A stretch of 64,000 bases of DNA from Neorhizobium galegae (GCF_017877135.1 NZ_JAGIPH010000001.1:868001-932000), one strand, 5' to 3'. Counted from the first letter of the stretch, positions 45,355-56,310 are shown. Translations and numbers: made by a program. Notes: generated from the letters alone by a model not told the origin.

Positions 45355-45382
45355 CGGCCGGTCAGGACAGGATGACCGGCCG
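45355..45382 (+). promoter_or_regulatory. perfect 10-bp hairpin before the asmA-like gene
   Basis: CGGCCGGTCA (45355-45364) pairs with TGACCGGCCG (45373-45382) around an 8-nt loop, 41 bp before the ATG. It may be an operator, a 5' leader hairpin or a terminator-like element. Confidence 0.4.
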
Positions 45383-45423
45383 CTTCCCTGTCTGTTGTCT
45401 GCAGCCACGATCGCGAAATTCGC

Positions 45424-47271
45424 ATGAGAAGAATGACGCCGCGCAAAAAACTGGCCCGCATGGCGCTTTATACCAGCGCCGGCCTTCTGGCGCTTACCAT
45501 GCTGTTCCGGCTTGCAGCCCCCATCCTGGTTTCCTCGACGCTTGTGCGCGAAAGCATGGAAGACGCCGTGGAAAACTGGCTCGGCCATGACGTGACGATC
45601 GAAGGCACGCCGGAGCTTGAATTCTTTCCCCGCCCGGTCGTGACGCTCACCGGCCTCACCATCCGGCAGGAGAGCCGGCCGGACGCACCGGTCCTTGGTC
45701 GCATCGCTAGGCTTTCGGCCGGTTTCAGCGTTCTGCAGGCCCTGCGTGGTCAGCCGGTGTTTCAGGACTTCAATCTGACCGCGCCGGATATCACCATGAC
45801 CGCCGATGCCTCGGGCAAGCTCGACTGGAGCAGCGACGGCATTCTGAGCACGGCGGTGCGCCAGGCAATCGACCCGCAGCAAGCCGCGGCTACCGACACC
45901 GCGCTTGCCGATGCCGGCGACACCGTGATGGGTGACGTGACGATTACCGCTGGCCGATTGTCGATCAACGGTCCCGAGGGCAAGCATCTCTCGATCGAGG
46001 ACATCAACGGCACGATCGACTGGCCAAAACTGTCATCGGCGGCGGAGATGCAGATGGCCGCAACCATCCGCGGCAAGGCGCTCGAGCTGCATCTGTCCTC
46101 CTCGCAGCCGCTGCTGCTGCTCGGCGGGCGCGGAACCGATATCGATGCCACCATCAAGTCGACGCTTTTCTCCGGCCGGTTTGCCGGGCGGGCGGACCTC
46201 ACACGCTACGCCTTCTTTTCCGGCGATCTGGAGCTGTCGATCCCGAGCGTCAGCGATGTCGTCACCTGGGCAAACCTGCCCGTGCACACCGCCGATGGGC
46301 TGCGCGACCTGACGCTCTCGGCAAGGCTGGTGACGCTGAACCAGGTGCTACGCTTCGATCGCCTGTCGATCGAGGCAAATGGCACCTGGGGAACCGGCGT
46401 CATGGACCTCAGCATGCAAGGCGCCACAGCCGCCCCGCGCGTGACGGGCACGCTTGCCTTCGATACCGTCGATCTGGGTGCCCTCGTCCAGGCAATCTCC
46501 GACGACCGCGAGGCAGGCGGCAGACAGGTGACGCAGAAGGAGCTGCCGTTTGAACGGCAGCTTGGCTTTGACGTGCGCTTTTCGGCAAAGACGGCCAGAC
46601 TCGGCAGCCTGACCTTGGCCAACAGCGCCGTCAGCATCCTGTCGGATACGGGACGCGCCGAGATTGAAATTCTCGACAGCGACCTCCTGAACGGCAGCCT
46701 GACAGGCCAGATCCGCATGCAGGTGCAACCCCAGCCCTCGACGCGCATCCTCATGTCCGCCCGCAAGGTCGATTTCGAGGCGCTGGCGCACAGCCTTTCA
46801 CTCACCGGACCCGTCCTTGCCGCGACAGGGTCCGTCGATCTGGACCTGCAGCTCGGAAAGCCGTTGGCACAAGCGCGGCCGGCAGATCTGACCGGCACCG
46901 TTCGGCTCTCCACCGGCGCCGGCCAGGTCACGGGGCTTGATCTCGCAACGCTTCGCCGGCTTGCCACCGGCTCCAGCTATTTTGCGCTGAACCGCACCAC
47001 GGGGGGATCGACCAGCTTCGACAGCCTGGTGCTTTCGGCCGAGCTTGCCTCCGGCAGCGCCGAACTGCAGGAGGCGGTGCTATCCGGCACCCCCTATTCG
47101 CTGCGCCTGTCGGGCGTCGTGCCCTATGAGACGAAAAGCCTGTCTCTGGTGGCCACCATTCTCGATGCGACTGAGCCCGATGAGCCACGCACCGTGTTCA
47201 TCGGCGGCGCTTGGCCAAATCCGGTCCTCTGGCCGGCGCCGAGCGCACCAAAGCCGGCCATCGGCCCCTGA
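45424..47271 (+). CDS. AsmA family envelope protein
   Basis: The product has 615 residues. One N-terminal membrane anchor ([20 protein letters not shown]) is followed by the AsmA N-terminal domain ([20 protein letters not shown]) and a C-terminal AsmA_2-like domain ([17 protein letters not shown]). AsmA-like proteins are periplasmic beta-rich bridge proteins linked to outer-membrane and phospholipid homeostasis. The exact paralogue cannot be fixed. The next gene is 101 bp downstream on the same strand. Confidence 0.82.
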   Translation: MRRMTPRKKLARMALYTSAGLLALTMLFRLAAPILVSSTLVRESMEDAVENWLGHDVTIEGTPELEFFPRPVVTLTGLTIRQESRPDAPVLGRIARLSAGFSVLQALRGQPVFQDFNLTAPDITMTADASGKLDWSSDGILSTAVRQAIDPQQAAATDTALADAGDTVMGDVTITAGRLSINGPEGKHLSIEDINGTIDWPKLSSAAEMQMAATIRGKALELHLSSSQPLLLLGGRGTDIDATIKSTLFSGRFAGRADLTRYAFFSGDLELSIPSVSDVVTWANLPVHTADGLRDLTLSARLVTLNQVLRFDRLSIEANGTWGTGVMDLSMQGATAAPRVTGTLAFDTVDLGALVQAISDDREAGGRQVTQKELPFERQLGFDVRFSAKTARLGSLTLANSAVSILSDTGRAEIEILDSDLLNGSLTGQIRMQVQPQPSTRILMSARKVDFEALAHSLSLTGPVLAATGSVDLDLQLGKPLAQARPADLTGTVRLSTGAGQVTGLDLATLRRLATGSSYFALNRTTGGSTSFDSLVLSAELASGSAELQEAVLSGTPYSLRLSGVVPYETKSLSLVATILDATEPDEPRTVFIGGAWPNPVLWPAPSAPKPAIGP

Positions 47272-47372
47272 TCGGCACCACAAAGAGTATAAATTCAGCC
47301 GCCGCACAACTTCTGCGGAACAAAGCCCTGCACCGCCTGTTCGATCACCAGCCCAGCCCTGAAGGAGATCCC

Positions 47373-47609
47373 ATGCGCGCGCTCAATATCATCACCCTGC
47401 TTCTCATCATCGTCGGCGGCATCAACTGGTTGCTGGTCGGCATTGCCGATATCGATCTGGTGGCCACGATTTTCGGCGGCCAGGACACGACGCTTGCCAC
47501 CATCGTCTATGTTCTCGTCGGCCTGTCGGCGCTCTGGCAGTTGGTGCCGCTCACCCGTGCAATGCAGGTGGGCGAAACGGCAGCGGAAGCCGATCTTCGC
47601 CGTCACTGA
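47373..47609 (+). CDS. DUF378 family small membrane protein
   Basis: The product has 78 residues with two hydrophobic helices (ALNIITLLLIIVGGINWLLV and TTLATIVYVLVGLSALWQLV), typical of DUF378 (YuzA-like) proteins. AAGGAG precedes ATG 47373. Function is unknown. A strong terminator follows. Confidence 0.85.
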   Translation: MRALNIITLLLIIVGGINWLLVGIADIDLVATIFGGQDTTLATIVYVLVGLSALWQLVPLTRAMQVGETAAEADLRRH

Positions 47610-47633
47610 CCCGATTGGAACTTGTCCCTGAAG

Positions 47634-47664
47634 ACGCCGGCCTCCTTATCGGGGCCGGCGTTTT
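47634..47664. terminator. terminator between DUF378 and potI
   Basis: ACGCCGGCC (47634-47642) pairs with GGCCGGCGT (47653-47661) followed by TTT. Genes are convergent. Confidence 0.8.
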
Positions 47665-47685
47665 GCCGTGCGGTGAGACCAGCGG

Positions 47686-48504
47686 TCAACTGATGCCGCG
47701 AATGGCCACGTGCTCGTCGCGAATGCGGCGCATCTCGGCGCGCTTGGTGGTGATCGACGTGATGATGACGCCGAATGTGACCAGCCCGATCAGAATGGTG
47801 CAGATGGCATTGATTTCGGGCGTTACCCCAAGACGCACCTGGCTGTAGATCTTGATCGGCAGCGTCGTCGCCCCCGGTCCCGTGGTGAAGCTTGCGATCA
47901 CAAGATCATCCAGCGACAGGGTAAAGGCCAGCATCCAGCCGGAGACGATGGCGGGCAGGATGAGCGGCAGCGTGATGGCAAAGAAGGTTTTGACCGGCGG
48001 GCAGCCGAGATCCTGGGCTGCCTCTTCCAGGCTACGATCGAAGGTGATGAGCCGCGACTGCACGACGATCGCCACATAACACATGGTAAAGGTCGTGTGG
48101 GCAATGGTCACGGTCCAGAAGCCGCGGTCGATGTTCATCGCCACGAACAAAAGCAGCATCGAAAGACCGGTGATCACTTCCGGCATCACAAGCGGCGCAT
48201 AGACCATGCCGGTAAAGGCGACACGGCCGGGAAACCGTGGAAAGCGGGTCAGCGTCAGCGCCGCAAGCGTGCCGAGGATCGTGCCGAAGGTGGCGCTCAG
48301 CACGCCGACGCGCGCCGTCACCCAGGCCGCATCCATCAGCCCCTCGTTCGACCACATCACCTGATACCAGTGCAGCGAGAAGCCGCCCCAGACGGTCACC
48401 AGCCGCGAGGCATTGAAGGAATAGACGACGAGAATGATGATCGGGATATAGAGAAAGGCAAAGCAGAGGGTGAGGATGGTGGCGTCGAAGCGTTGCGGTT
48501 TCAT
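47686..48504 (-). CDS. potI: putrescine ABC transporter permease PotI
   Basis: The product has 272 residues and six membrane helices. The permease EAA loop is visible (EEAAQDLGCPPVKTFFAITL). It forms the channel with PotH, 3 bp upstream. It is the last gene of the potFGHI operon. Confidence 0.9.
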   Translation of the reverse strand: MKPQRFDATILTLCFAFLYIPIIILVVYSFNASRLVTVWGGFSLHWYQVMWSNEGLMDAAWVTARVGVLSATFGTILGTLAALTLTRFPRFPGRVAFTGMVYAPLVMPEVITGLSMLLLFVAMNIDRGFWTVTIAHTTFTMCYVAIVVQSRLITFDRSLEEAAQDLGCPPVKTFFAITLPLILPAIVSGWMLAFTLSLDDLVIASFTTGPGATTLPIKIYSQVRLGVTPEINAICTILIGLVTFGVIITSITTKRAEMRRIRDEHVAIRGIS

Positions 48505-48507
48505 GGC

Positions 48508-49416
48508 TCAGCCCACCTTCTGCTGCTGGTTCTGGAAGATGACGATGGGAACGACGAGCGCCAGCAGCAGCAGCACCGCAACCGCCGAGGCAAGCGGCCA
48601 GTCCCGATTGCCGAAGAATTCCGTCCAGAGCGTCTTGCCGATCATCAGCGTTTCGGCACCGCCGAGAAGATCGGGGATGACGAATTCGCCGGTGATCGGG
48701 ATGAAGCAGATGAGGGCGCCGGCAATGACGCCCGGCAGCGACAGTGGAAAGGTGATCTTCCAGAAGGCTTTCCACGGCGGGCAGCCGAGATCGCTTGCCG
48801 CCTCCAAGAGCGTGCCGTCCATCTTTTCTAGCGCCGCATAGAGCGGCAGCACCATGAAGGGCAGGTAGGAATAGACGATGCCGATGAAGACCGCATAATC
48901 GGTGCGGAAGATGGTCACCTGATCGTCCGGCCCCATCAATCCGATGGTCTGGAACAGAAGCGTCAGCAACCCCTCCGGCTTCAGGATGCCGATCCAGGCA
49001 TAGACGCGGATGAGGAAGGAGGTCCAGAACGGCAGGATCACCATCATCATCAGCGTCGGGCGAATGCTGGCCTGCGCCCGCGCCATGGCCAGCGCCATCG
49101 GATAGCCAACCAGAAGCAGAAGAAGCGTCGAGATGAGCGCGATGCGCAGCGACGACAGATAGGCGTCAATATAGAGCGGATCCTCGCCAAGGAAGCCGTA
49201 GTTTTCGAAATCCAGCTGCGAGAAGAAATCCCCGATGGCGCCGAACCCCTCGAAGGTCGGCGTATAGGGCGGCATGGCGATTGCCGTGTCGGACAGCGAG
49301 ATCTTGAAGATGATGAAGAAGGGTGCGGCAAAGAACAGGAAGAGCCACAGATAGGGAATTGCAACCACCAGCCAGCGCAGCGGATTGGTGTGCGCGGTTG
49401 CTCCGGTCTCGGCCAT
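48508..49416 (-). CDS. potH: putrescine ABC transporter permease PotH
   Basis: The product has 302 residues and six helices, beginning after a short polar tail (RWLVVAIPYLWLFLFFAAPF). The EAA loop (LEAASDLGCPPWKAFWKITF) contacts the ATPase PotG. The gap to potG is 15 bp and to potI 3 bp, so translation is probably coupled. Confidence 0.9.
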   Translation of the reverse strand: MAETGATAHTNPLRWLVVAIPYLWLFLFFAAPFFIIFKISLSDTAIAMPPYTPTFEGFGAIGDFFSQLDFENYGFLGEDPLYIDAYLSSLRIALISTLLLLLVGYPMALAMARAQASIRPTLMMMVILPFWTSFLIRVYAWIGILKPEGLLTLLFQTIGLMGPDDQVTIFRTDYAVFIGIVYSYLPFMVLPLYAALEKMDGTLLEAASDLGCPPWKAFWKITFPLSLPGVIAGALICFIPITGEFVIPDLLGGAETLMIGKTLWTEFFGNRDWPLASAVAVLLLLALVVPIVIFQNQQQKVG

Positions 49417-49431
49417 GTCGCTCCCTCCCCG

Positions 49432-50598
<1,167 letters not shown>

Positions 50599-50637
50599 GC
50601 CCACCCCACTCCGTTCACCGAGCCGTCTCGTCAAGAC

Positions 50638-50659
50638 CCGGTGGCGCAACCGCCACCGG
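50638..50659 (-). promoter_or_regulatory. intercistronic hairpin between potF and potG
   Basis: CCGGTGGCG and CGCCACCGG form a perfect 9-bp stem with a 4-nt loop and no T run. Such stem-loops after binding-protein genes often protect the upstream message and lower downstream expression. Confidence 0.5.
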
Positions 50660-50690
50660 CAGGTATCAAGCTATCAGCGGCGCGCCGGGC

Positions 50691-51785
50691 TTATTTGCCG
50701 GTCTTGATCGCAGTCCATTCGCGGTTGATGACGCGCTGGGCCTTGGGGTCGTAGGGCGAGATGGTGAACAGCTTGGCAAGCGTCGCCTCGTCCGGATAGA
50801 CAGACGGGTTCTTCACCACCTCTTCATCCATCAGCTTCTGGGCGGGCAGATTGCCATTGGCATACTGGACGAAGTTGGAGGCCTTGGCGATGACCTCCGG
50901 CTTCATCAGGTAGTTGATGAAGGCATGGGCTTCATCGACATTCTTGGCATCCGCCGGGATCGCCAGATTGTCGAACCACATATAGGTGCCTTCCTTGGGG
51001 ATGACATACTTGATCTCGACGCCATTGTTGGCGTCTTTCGCGCGCTTCTTCGCCTGCAGGATATCGCCGGACCAGCCGATGGTGATGCAGCTGTCGCCAT
51101 TGGCCAATTCCTCGATATAGGCGGAGGAATTGAAGGTCTTCACGCTCGGGCGGATGTCCTTGTAGACCTTGGCGCCCGCCTGCAGGTCGGCGGTGGCCTT
51201 GCTGTCCGGGTTCTTGCCGAGATAGTTCATGGCAATGGCAAAGGTTTCGTCGGACGCATCGAGAATGTTGATGCCGCAGCTTTTCAGCTTCTTGGCATTT
51301 TCCGGCTTGAACAGCACATCCCAGCTGTCGATCGGCACATCGCCGAGCGCCGCCTTCACCTTGGCGACGTTATAGCCGATGCCGGTCGTGCCCCACATGT
51401 AGTTGACGGCGAACTGGTTGCCGGGATCGTATTTCGCCAGCCGCTCCGATACCAGCGGCCAGAGATTGACAAGGTTCGGCAGCTTCGACTTGTCGAGTTT
51501 CTGGAAGACGCCGGCCTGAATCTGGCGGGCGAGGAACGGCCCGGTCGGCACCACGACATCATAGCCGGAGCCCCCGGCCAAAAGCTTGGTTTCCACCAGC
51601 TCATTGCTGTCGAACACGTCGTAGACCACCTTGATTCCGGTTTCCTTGGTGAAATCGGTGAGGATGGTGTCGTCGATGTAATCGGACCAGTTGTACACAT
51701 GCACCACGCGCTCCTGCGAAAGAGCGGAGGTCGCGGCAAGCGCGACGGTGGCGAAGGCAACGAGCGACATCGTGTTCAAGCGCAT
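50691..51785 (-). CDS. potF: putrescine-binding periplasmic protein PotF
   Basis: The product has 364 residues with a signal peptide (MRLNTMSLVAFATVALAATS, cleaved near ALSQ). The mature N-terminus RVVHVYNWSDYIDDTILTDF is the typical polyamine-binding-protein opening; TTGIGYNVAKV and DEAHAFINYLMKPE also fit. AGGAG precedes ATG 51785. It is first in the operon, with a hairpin after it. Confidence 0.92.
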   Translation of the reverse strand: MRLNTMSLVAFATVALAATSALSQERVVHVYNWSDYIDDTILTDFTKETGIKVVYDVFDSNELVETKLLAGGSGYDVVVPTGPFLARQIQAGVFQKLDKSKLPNLVNLWPLVSERLAKYDPGNQFAVNYMWGTTGIGYNVAKVKAALGDVPIDSWDVLFKPENAKKLKSCGINILDASDETFAIAMNYLGKNPDSKATADLQAGAKVYKDIRPSVKTFNSSAYIEELANGDSCITIGWSGDILQAKKRAKDANNGVEIKYVIPKEGTYMWFDNLAIPADAKNVDEAHAFINYLMKPEVIAKASNFVQYANGNLPAQKLMDEEVVKNPSVYPDEATLAKLFTISPYDPKAQRVINREWTAIKTGK

Positions 51786-51940
51786 GAGATTCTCCTGTTC
51801 CCGCTCCATCCCGATGCACGCGCGTGAAGCCCGTCACCCGGAGATGATTATGTGTTTTGTTGCGAGAGTAGGAAGGAAACGAACGGCCGACAAGCGGAAA
51901 TGTGCGGCGCTGCACAAAAGAGCGCCAACCGTGTGGCACC

Positions 51941-53359
51941 TCATTGAAAATCAAAGGCGCTGAGGCCGGTGACCATCTCGTCGAGGCCGAGCGGGCGGGT
52001 GACCGGCGGCTCGGCGCGCGACAGACAGCCCTGCCGCTCGCAGAGCCTGCAGGCCGTGCCGGCCGCCACCAGGGCGGCCGGAAGCTCTGCCGCCGGGCCA
52101 TAGACGGTATCACCGGCAAAAGCCATCTCGCAGCCGATGAGCAGGGCCGTCCGGCGCAACCTTTCGCCAAACCCGCCCTGCGGCCCCTCGATGGTGCGGC
52201 AGACCGTGAAGAAGGCATGGCCGTCGGGCATCTCGACGCGCTCCACCAGCACCTGCCCCGGCTGCGAGAAGGCGGCATGCAGGCCAAGCTTCGGACAGAG
52301 GCCGCCGAAGCGCGCCTTCGGAAATCCTTGCGCGCCCGCGCGGCGCAGAACGTTGCCAGCGTGGTCGGCCTCCATCAGGAAGAAGGCCGGCACCGCATGC
52401 CCCATCCGGTGCAGGGTGACCAGCCGGTGCGCCGCCTGCTCGAAGGAAACATCGAAACGCGCGGCCAGAAGCTCGATATCGTAGCGGCAACGTTCGGCGG
52501 TGGCGAGAAAGGTCGAAAACGGCATCATCAGCGCATGGGCGCCGTAGCGCGCCAGCTCGAAGCGGGCGATCCGCCGCGCCTCCCCGCTCGACAGGGGAAG
52601 ATCCTCAAGCTCCAGCGCAATCTCGTCCTTCAACGCAAGAAGCGCCACTTCCTGGGCGATCTCGCGAGTCCGGTCAAACACCGACAGCCGCTCGGAGAGA
52701 AACAGCCGCATCGAATGGCGGTCATAGCGGCGGCGCAAGGTCGGCATCACATGGACGGGAAGCTGGCGCACCACGATACCGTGGGTGGCGCGCAGATACG
52801 TCTTCAGCGCGCCGGTGAGATCGTCGCCGCTCTCAAGCGTCGCCATGAAGGCTTCGGCGGCCTGATCGATGCGGGCAAAGACGAAGGGCCGCGTCTCCAG
52901 CATCTGGCGCACCTCGTCCATCGGCAGATGGGTGCGGCCAAGCGAGGTCTCATGCCCCTCGCGCGCCAGAAGATCGGCCAGATCCGACAGGCGCCCCGCC
53001 TGCTCCTTGTAGGCGCGAAACAGCTTGATGACGCCGAGAGCCGCATTCGGCGCCCCTTCCGACATCTCGATCAGCTCCTGGTCACCGGGGATTTCTCCCG
53101 ACAGCAGCGGATCGGCAAACACCTCGCGCAACTGCCCGGCCAGACCGCCGCCATCGCCCTGCAACTGGTCAAGATCCACCTTGTAGACGGCGGCCAGCCG
53201 CAGCAGCAGCTGAACGGTGAGCGGCCGCTGGTTTCGCTCGATGAGGTTCAGATAGGAAGGCGAGATGCCGAGCCCATCGGCCATGGCCGTCTGGGTGAGC
53301 CCGAGGGTCAGCCGCACCCGCCGCACGCGCGGCCCGGCAAAGATCTTGCGTTCGGCCAT
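51941..53359 (-). CDS. XRE-family ScfR/RamB-type short-chain fatty-acyl regulator
   Basis: The product has 472 residues. An N-terminal Cro/XRE helix-turn-helix (GLTQTAMADGLGISPSYLNL) is followed by a long domain of the DUF2083/ScfR type. The C-terminus holds the family's cysteine motif (CRLCERQGCLSR). RamB in actinobacteria controls isocitrate lyase and acetate genes. Here the gene is divergent from isocitrate lyase across 216 bp, so it is probably its regulator, with acetyl- or propionyl-CoA-type ligands. This role is inferred. Confidence 0.85.
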   Translation of the reverse strand: MAERKIFAGPRVRRVRLTLGLTQTAMADGLGISPSYLNLIERNQRPLTVQLLLRLAAVYKVDLDQLQGDGGGLAGQLREVFADPLLSGEIPGDQELIEMSEGAPNAALGVIKLFRAYKEQAGRLSDLADLLAREGHETSLGRTHLPMDEVRQMLETRPFVFARIDQAAEAFMATLESGDDLTGALKTYLRATHGIVVRQLPVHVMPTLRRRYDRHSMRLFLSERLSVFDRTREIAQEVALLALKDEIALELEDLPLSSGEARRIARFELARYGAHALMMPFSTFLATAERCRYDIELLAARFDVSFEQAAHRLVTLHRMGHAVPAFFLMEADHAGNVLRRAGAQGFPKARFGGLCPKLGLHAAFSQPGQVLVERVEMPDGHAFFTVCRTIEGPQGGFGERLRRTALLIGCEMAFAGDTVYGPAAELPAALVAAGTACRLCERQGCLSRAEPPVTRPLGLDEMVTGLSAFDFQ

Positions 53360-53452
53360 GTGACATCCTTTGACAAAGGCTCGCCCGGAGCGGCTGTGAC
53401 AACTTTTACATCTTCACAGAGATCGTCGTCAAAAGCAAGACAACCTAACCTC

Positions 53453-53469
53453 TTTCCCGGAGCGGGAAA
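53453..53469. promoter_or_regulatory. 17-bp palindrome TTTCCCG-N3-CGGGAAA, candidate ScfR operator
   Basis: The perfect 7-bp arms lie almost midway between scfR and aceA. The position allows control of both promoters. Confidence 0.5.
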
Positions 53470-53487
53470 TGCTTATCTTCTGGCGAC

Positions 53488-53506
53488 TTACCGCAGTGCA
53501 GGGTAA
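53488..53506. promoter_or_regulatory. inverted repeat TTACC-N9-GGTAA
   Basis: This second, weaker repeat lies 70-88 bp before the aceA start. Confidence 0.3.
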
Positions 53507-53575
53507 ATTCTGTCTCAGGCATCAAGGCCGGATCGCTGATTGCAAGCGCGGCCGCCAGTTCAGGGAGAGAGCATC

Positions 53576-54865
53576 ATGACAGAATTTTACAATCTCGTTC
53601 CGTCCGCCCCCAAGGGTCGCTACGACGGCATTGCCCGTCCCTATATGCCGGCCGATGTGACGCGCCTGCGCGGCTCGGTGGCGATCAAACACACGCTGGC
53701 GGAGATGGGGGCGAACCGGCTCTGGCAACTGCTCGAGAGCGAGGATTTCGTCAATGCGCTCGGCGCTCTCTCCGGCAACCAGGCCATGCAGATGGTCCGC
53801 GCCGGGCTGAAAGCCATCTACCTTTCCGGCTGGCAGGTGGCCGCAGACTCCAATACGGCGTCCGCCATGTATCCCGACCAGTCGCTCTATCCGGCCAATG
53901 CCGCGCCGGAACTGGCCAAGCGCATCAACAAGACGCTGCAGCGCGCCGACCAGATCGAGACCTCGGAAGGCGGAGGTCTTTCCGTCGACACCTGGTTTGC
54001 GCCGATCGTGGCCGATGCCGAGGCCGGTTTCGGCGGGCCCCTCAATGCCTTCGAGATCATGAAGGCCTTCATCGAGGCGGGGGCGGCTGGCGTGCACTAC
54101 GAGGACCAGCTGGCATCGGAAAAGAAATGCGGCCATCTCGGCGGCAAGGTGCTGATCCCGACGGCGGCGCATATCCGCAACCTGACGGCCGCCCGTCTCG
54201 CCGCCGATGTCATGGGCACGCCGACGCTCGTCATTGCTCGCACCGATGCGGAAGCGGCAAAGCTCCTGACCTCGGACATCGACGAGCGCGACCAGCCGTT
54301 TGTCGATTATGACAAGGGCCGCACGGTCGAGGGCTTCTATCAGGTGAAGAACGGGCTGGAACCCTGCATTGCCCGCGCGGTCGCCTATGCGCCCTATTGC
54401 GATCTCATCTGGTGCGAGACCTCCAAGCCCGACCTGGAACAGGCGCGCAAGTTTGCCGAGGGCGTCCACAAGGTGCATCCCGGCAAGAAGCTTGCCTATA
54501 ACTGCTCGCCCTCGTTCAACTGGAAGAAGAACCTGGACGATGCGACCATCGCCAAGTTCCAGCGCGAACTCGGCACCATGGGCTACAAGTTCCAGTTCAT
54601 CACGCTTGCCGGCTTCCACCAGCTGAACTTTGGCATGTTCGAACTGGCGCGCGGCTACAAGGACCGCCAGATGGCCGCCTATTCGGAGCTGCAGGAAGCC
54701 GAATTTGCCGCCGAGATCAACGGCTATACGGCAACCAAGCACCAGCGCGAGGTCGGCACCGGCTATTTCGATGCCGTGTCGGTCGCCATTTCCGGCGGCC
54801 TCTCCTCCACCACGGCGATGGGGGAATCGACCGAGCACGACCAGTTCCGCCCCGCGGCGGAATGA
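53576..54865 (+). CDS. aceA: isocitrate lyase
   Basis: The 429-residue enzyme splits isocitrate into succinate and glyoxylate, the first step of the glyoxylate shunt used on acetate, fatty acids or PHB. The catalytic cysteine motif [14 protein letters not shown] is intact, with GVHYEDQ, the [13 protein letters not shown] block and a C-terminal [18 protein letters not shown] 53576 has AGGGAGAG upstream. Malate synthase is not in the window. Confidence 0.97.
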   Translation: MTEFYNLVPSAPKGRYDGIARPYMPADVTRLRGSVAIKHTLAEMGANRLWQLLESEDFVNALGALSGNQAMQMVRAGLKAIYLSGWQVAADSNTASAMYPDQSLYPANAAPELAKRINKTLQRADQIETSEGGGLSVDTWFAPIVADAEAGFGGPLNAFEIMKAFIEAGAAGVHYEDQLASEKKCGHLGGKVLIPTAAHIRNLTAARLAADVMGTPTLVIARTDAEAAKLLTSDIDERDQPFVDYDKGRTVEGFYQVKNGLEPCIARAVAYAPYCDLIWCETSKPDLEQARKFAEGVHKVHPGKKLAYNCSPSFNWKKNLDDATIAKFQRELGTMGYKFQFITLAGFHQLNFGMFELARGYKDRQMAAYSELQEAEFAAEINGYTATKHQREVGTGYFDAVSVAISGGLSSTTAMGESTEHDQFRPAAE

Positions 54866-54895
54866 GGTCGAGACCTCAGAAAGACCCCTCCCAAC

Positions 54896-54986
54896 CCCTC
54901 CCCACAAGGGGGAGGGCTTAGCCCGGCCGCGCTCGCTTTGCAGAATGGACGCTTGCCGCGTCGTTTCTCCCCCCTCGTGGGGGAGA
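54896..54986. repeat. paired G/C-tract hairpins downstream of aceA
   Basis: CCCTCCCC-ACAA-GGGGGAGGG (54896-54916) and TCTCCCCC...GGGGGAGA (54966-54986) are two similar hairpins of opposite G/C tracts. Elements of this kind occur between rhizobial genes. They may act as terminators of aceA. A short GAGGTC/GACCTC hairpin also overlaps the aceA stop. Confidence 0.5.
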
Positions 54987-55096
54987 TGCCTGGCAGGGCA
55001 GAGAGGGCCTTGTTTCAACTGCAATAGCCCTACCCCACGGGCAGTTACCCCAGTCTGCACCCATCAAGAACCCCTGAAACCAAGAGGAGAAATGCC

Positions 55097-55333
55097 ATGA
55101 ACGTCCAGACCCGCGTCAAGGAACGCGCCGAAGAACAATCGACCACCATGACCAGCGAACAGCAGTCGGCCATCCGCATGCTGGCCAATGACCTGCACCG
55201 GCTGAACCATGCCGTGATGAAGGCGGTCGAGGCGGGCGTTTCCGTCGAACTCGTCCGCTCCGCCCGCCACCACGGCGGCGAGGGCAACTGGGGCGACCTG
55301 ATGATCCCGGTCATCGTGGCGTCGCCACGGTGA
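55097..55333 (+). CDS. conserved small protein of unknown function downstream of aceA
   Basis: The product has 78 residues (MNVQTRVKERAEEQSTTMTS at the start), mostly helical and ending in HHGGEGNWGDLMIPVIVAS. I recall a similar gene after aceA in S. meliloti. AGAGGAG precedes the ATG. It has no signal or membrane helix. Function is unknown. Confidence 0.72.
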   Translation: MNVQTRVKERAEEQSTTMTSEQQSAIRMLANDLHRLNHAVMKAVEAGVSVELVRSARHHGGEGNWGDLMIPVIVASPR

Positions 55334-55345
55334 GGTCGAGCGCCA

Positions 55346-55381
55346 GCCGCGGCGGATCGCAGGTCCCCGACCCGCCGCGGC
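55346..55381. terminator. hairpin between convergent genes
   Basis: GCCGCGGCGG (55346-55355) pairs with CCGCCGCGGC (55372-55381), a perfect 10-bp GC stem without T run. Confidence 0.5.
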
Positions 55382-56251
55382 CTAAGGTTGCGCCAGCATT
55401 CCGCTGAACAGCTTTTCCCCGTCTCTCACAAGCGCGGTCATCCGGTCGACGACCAGGCGGATGTCGCGCCGGTGGCGGTCGTCATTGTTCATGACGATCC
55501 ACTGGCCCTGGCGAAGCGCGTCGATCGGCTCGCCGACCCGAACAAGGTCCGGCACCTGATCGCCGACAAAGCAGGGCAACACCGCAATTCCCGCGCCGGC
55601 GCTGGCCAGATCCAGCAAGGAGCGCGGTCGGTTGACCAGAACGGCGATCCGCTTCGCATGCCGCTCATGCGGATACAGCAGATAGGCCGAAATCGCGTCG
55701 TCCTGCCCGACGGCAATCCATCCTTCGTCGGCAGATGGCGCGACATGGCGCGCGCGGTATGCGGCATAGGCGACATGCCCGAGCCTTGCCGTTGCAAGAT
55801 AGGTCTCTTCAGGTTCGAACGATCGCAGGCCGATATCGCTTTCCCGGTAGGCGAGGCTGGCGCGTCGTTCCGCGATGAAGATATCCAGACGAAACCGGTC
55901 GAGCGGGCCACAGAGCCGGCCCCAGTGACGCATCAGATGCCACGCCATCCAGGTGCCGCATGCAAGGCGGATGAGTGGCTTGCCGGTGTCGTCCGCGCTC
56001 CACCCGGCAATGCGCCGCGCGGTTCCCTCCATCTCCTGGCACTGGGAGAGCAGCATTTCGCCATCCGCCGTCAAGCGGTATCCCGTACGACTACGGATGA
56101 AAAGCGCACGGCCAATCTCTGCTTCCAGATCCAGCATGCGACGGCCAAGTGTCGCCGGGCTGAGACCCGTTGCGGCAGAAGCTCCCGACAGGCCACCGCC
56201 GCGTGCGACATGCAGAAAAAGTGCGTAACTATCCCAGCTGATGTTTTTCAT
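55382..56251 (-). CDS. LysR family transcriptional regulator
   Basis: The product has 289 residues. Its helix-turn-helix (LFLHVARGGGLSGASAATGL, then SPATLGRRMLDLE) and ligand domain (AGAGIAVLPCFVGDQVP) are of LysR type. It faces a divergent reading frame at 56338 across a gap with an 18-bp inverted repeat, the usual operator position. That frame now looks truncated, so the target may have been lost. The inducer is unknown. Confidence 0.87.
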   Translation of the reverse strand: MKNISWDSYALFLHVARGGGLSGASAATGLSPATLGRRMLDLEAEIGRALFIRSRTGYRLTADGEMLLSQCQEMEGTARRIAGWSADDTGKPLIRLACGTWMAWHLMRHWGRLCGPLDRFRLDIFIAERRASLAYRESDIGLRSFEPEETYLATARLGHVAYAAYRARHVAPSADEGWIAVGQDDAISAYLLYPHERHAKRIAVLVNRPRSLLDLASAGAGIAVLPCFVGDQVPDLVRVGEPIDALRQGQWIVMNNDDRHRRDIRLVVDRMTALVRDGEKLFSGMLAQP

Positions 56252-56270
56252 GGGTGAAAAGCATAGCCGT

Positions 56271-56288
56271 TTTCCGCAGGTTCGGAAA
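56271..56288. promoter_or_regulatory. inverted repeat TTTCCG-N6-CGGAAA, candidate LysR operator
   Basis: Perfect arms lie in the gap between the LysR gene and the divergent frame, 20 bp from the LysR start. Confidence 0.45.
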
Positions 56289-56310
56289 CCACTGCGTGAC
56301 CGCTAGAAAG

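Noticed and set aside
45196..45987. 264-codon 5' extension of acsA2
   Set aside because: It lies antisense to the AsmA-like gene and has no similarity to the synthetase N-terminus; a ribosome site supports ATG 45195.
51902..53506. 534-codon plus-strand frame
   Set aside because: Antisense to the ScfR-type regulator gene.
53522..55060. 512-codon minus-strand frame
   Set aside because: Antisense to isocitrate lyase.
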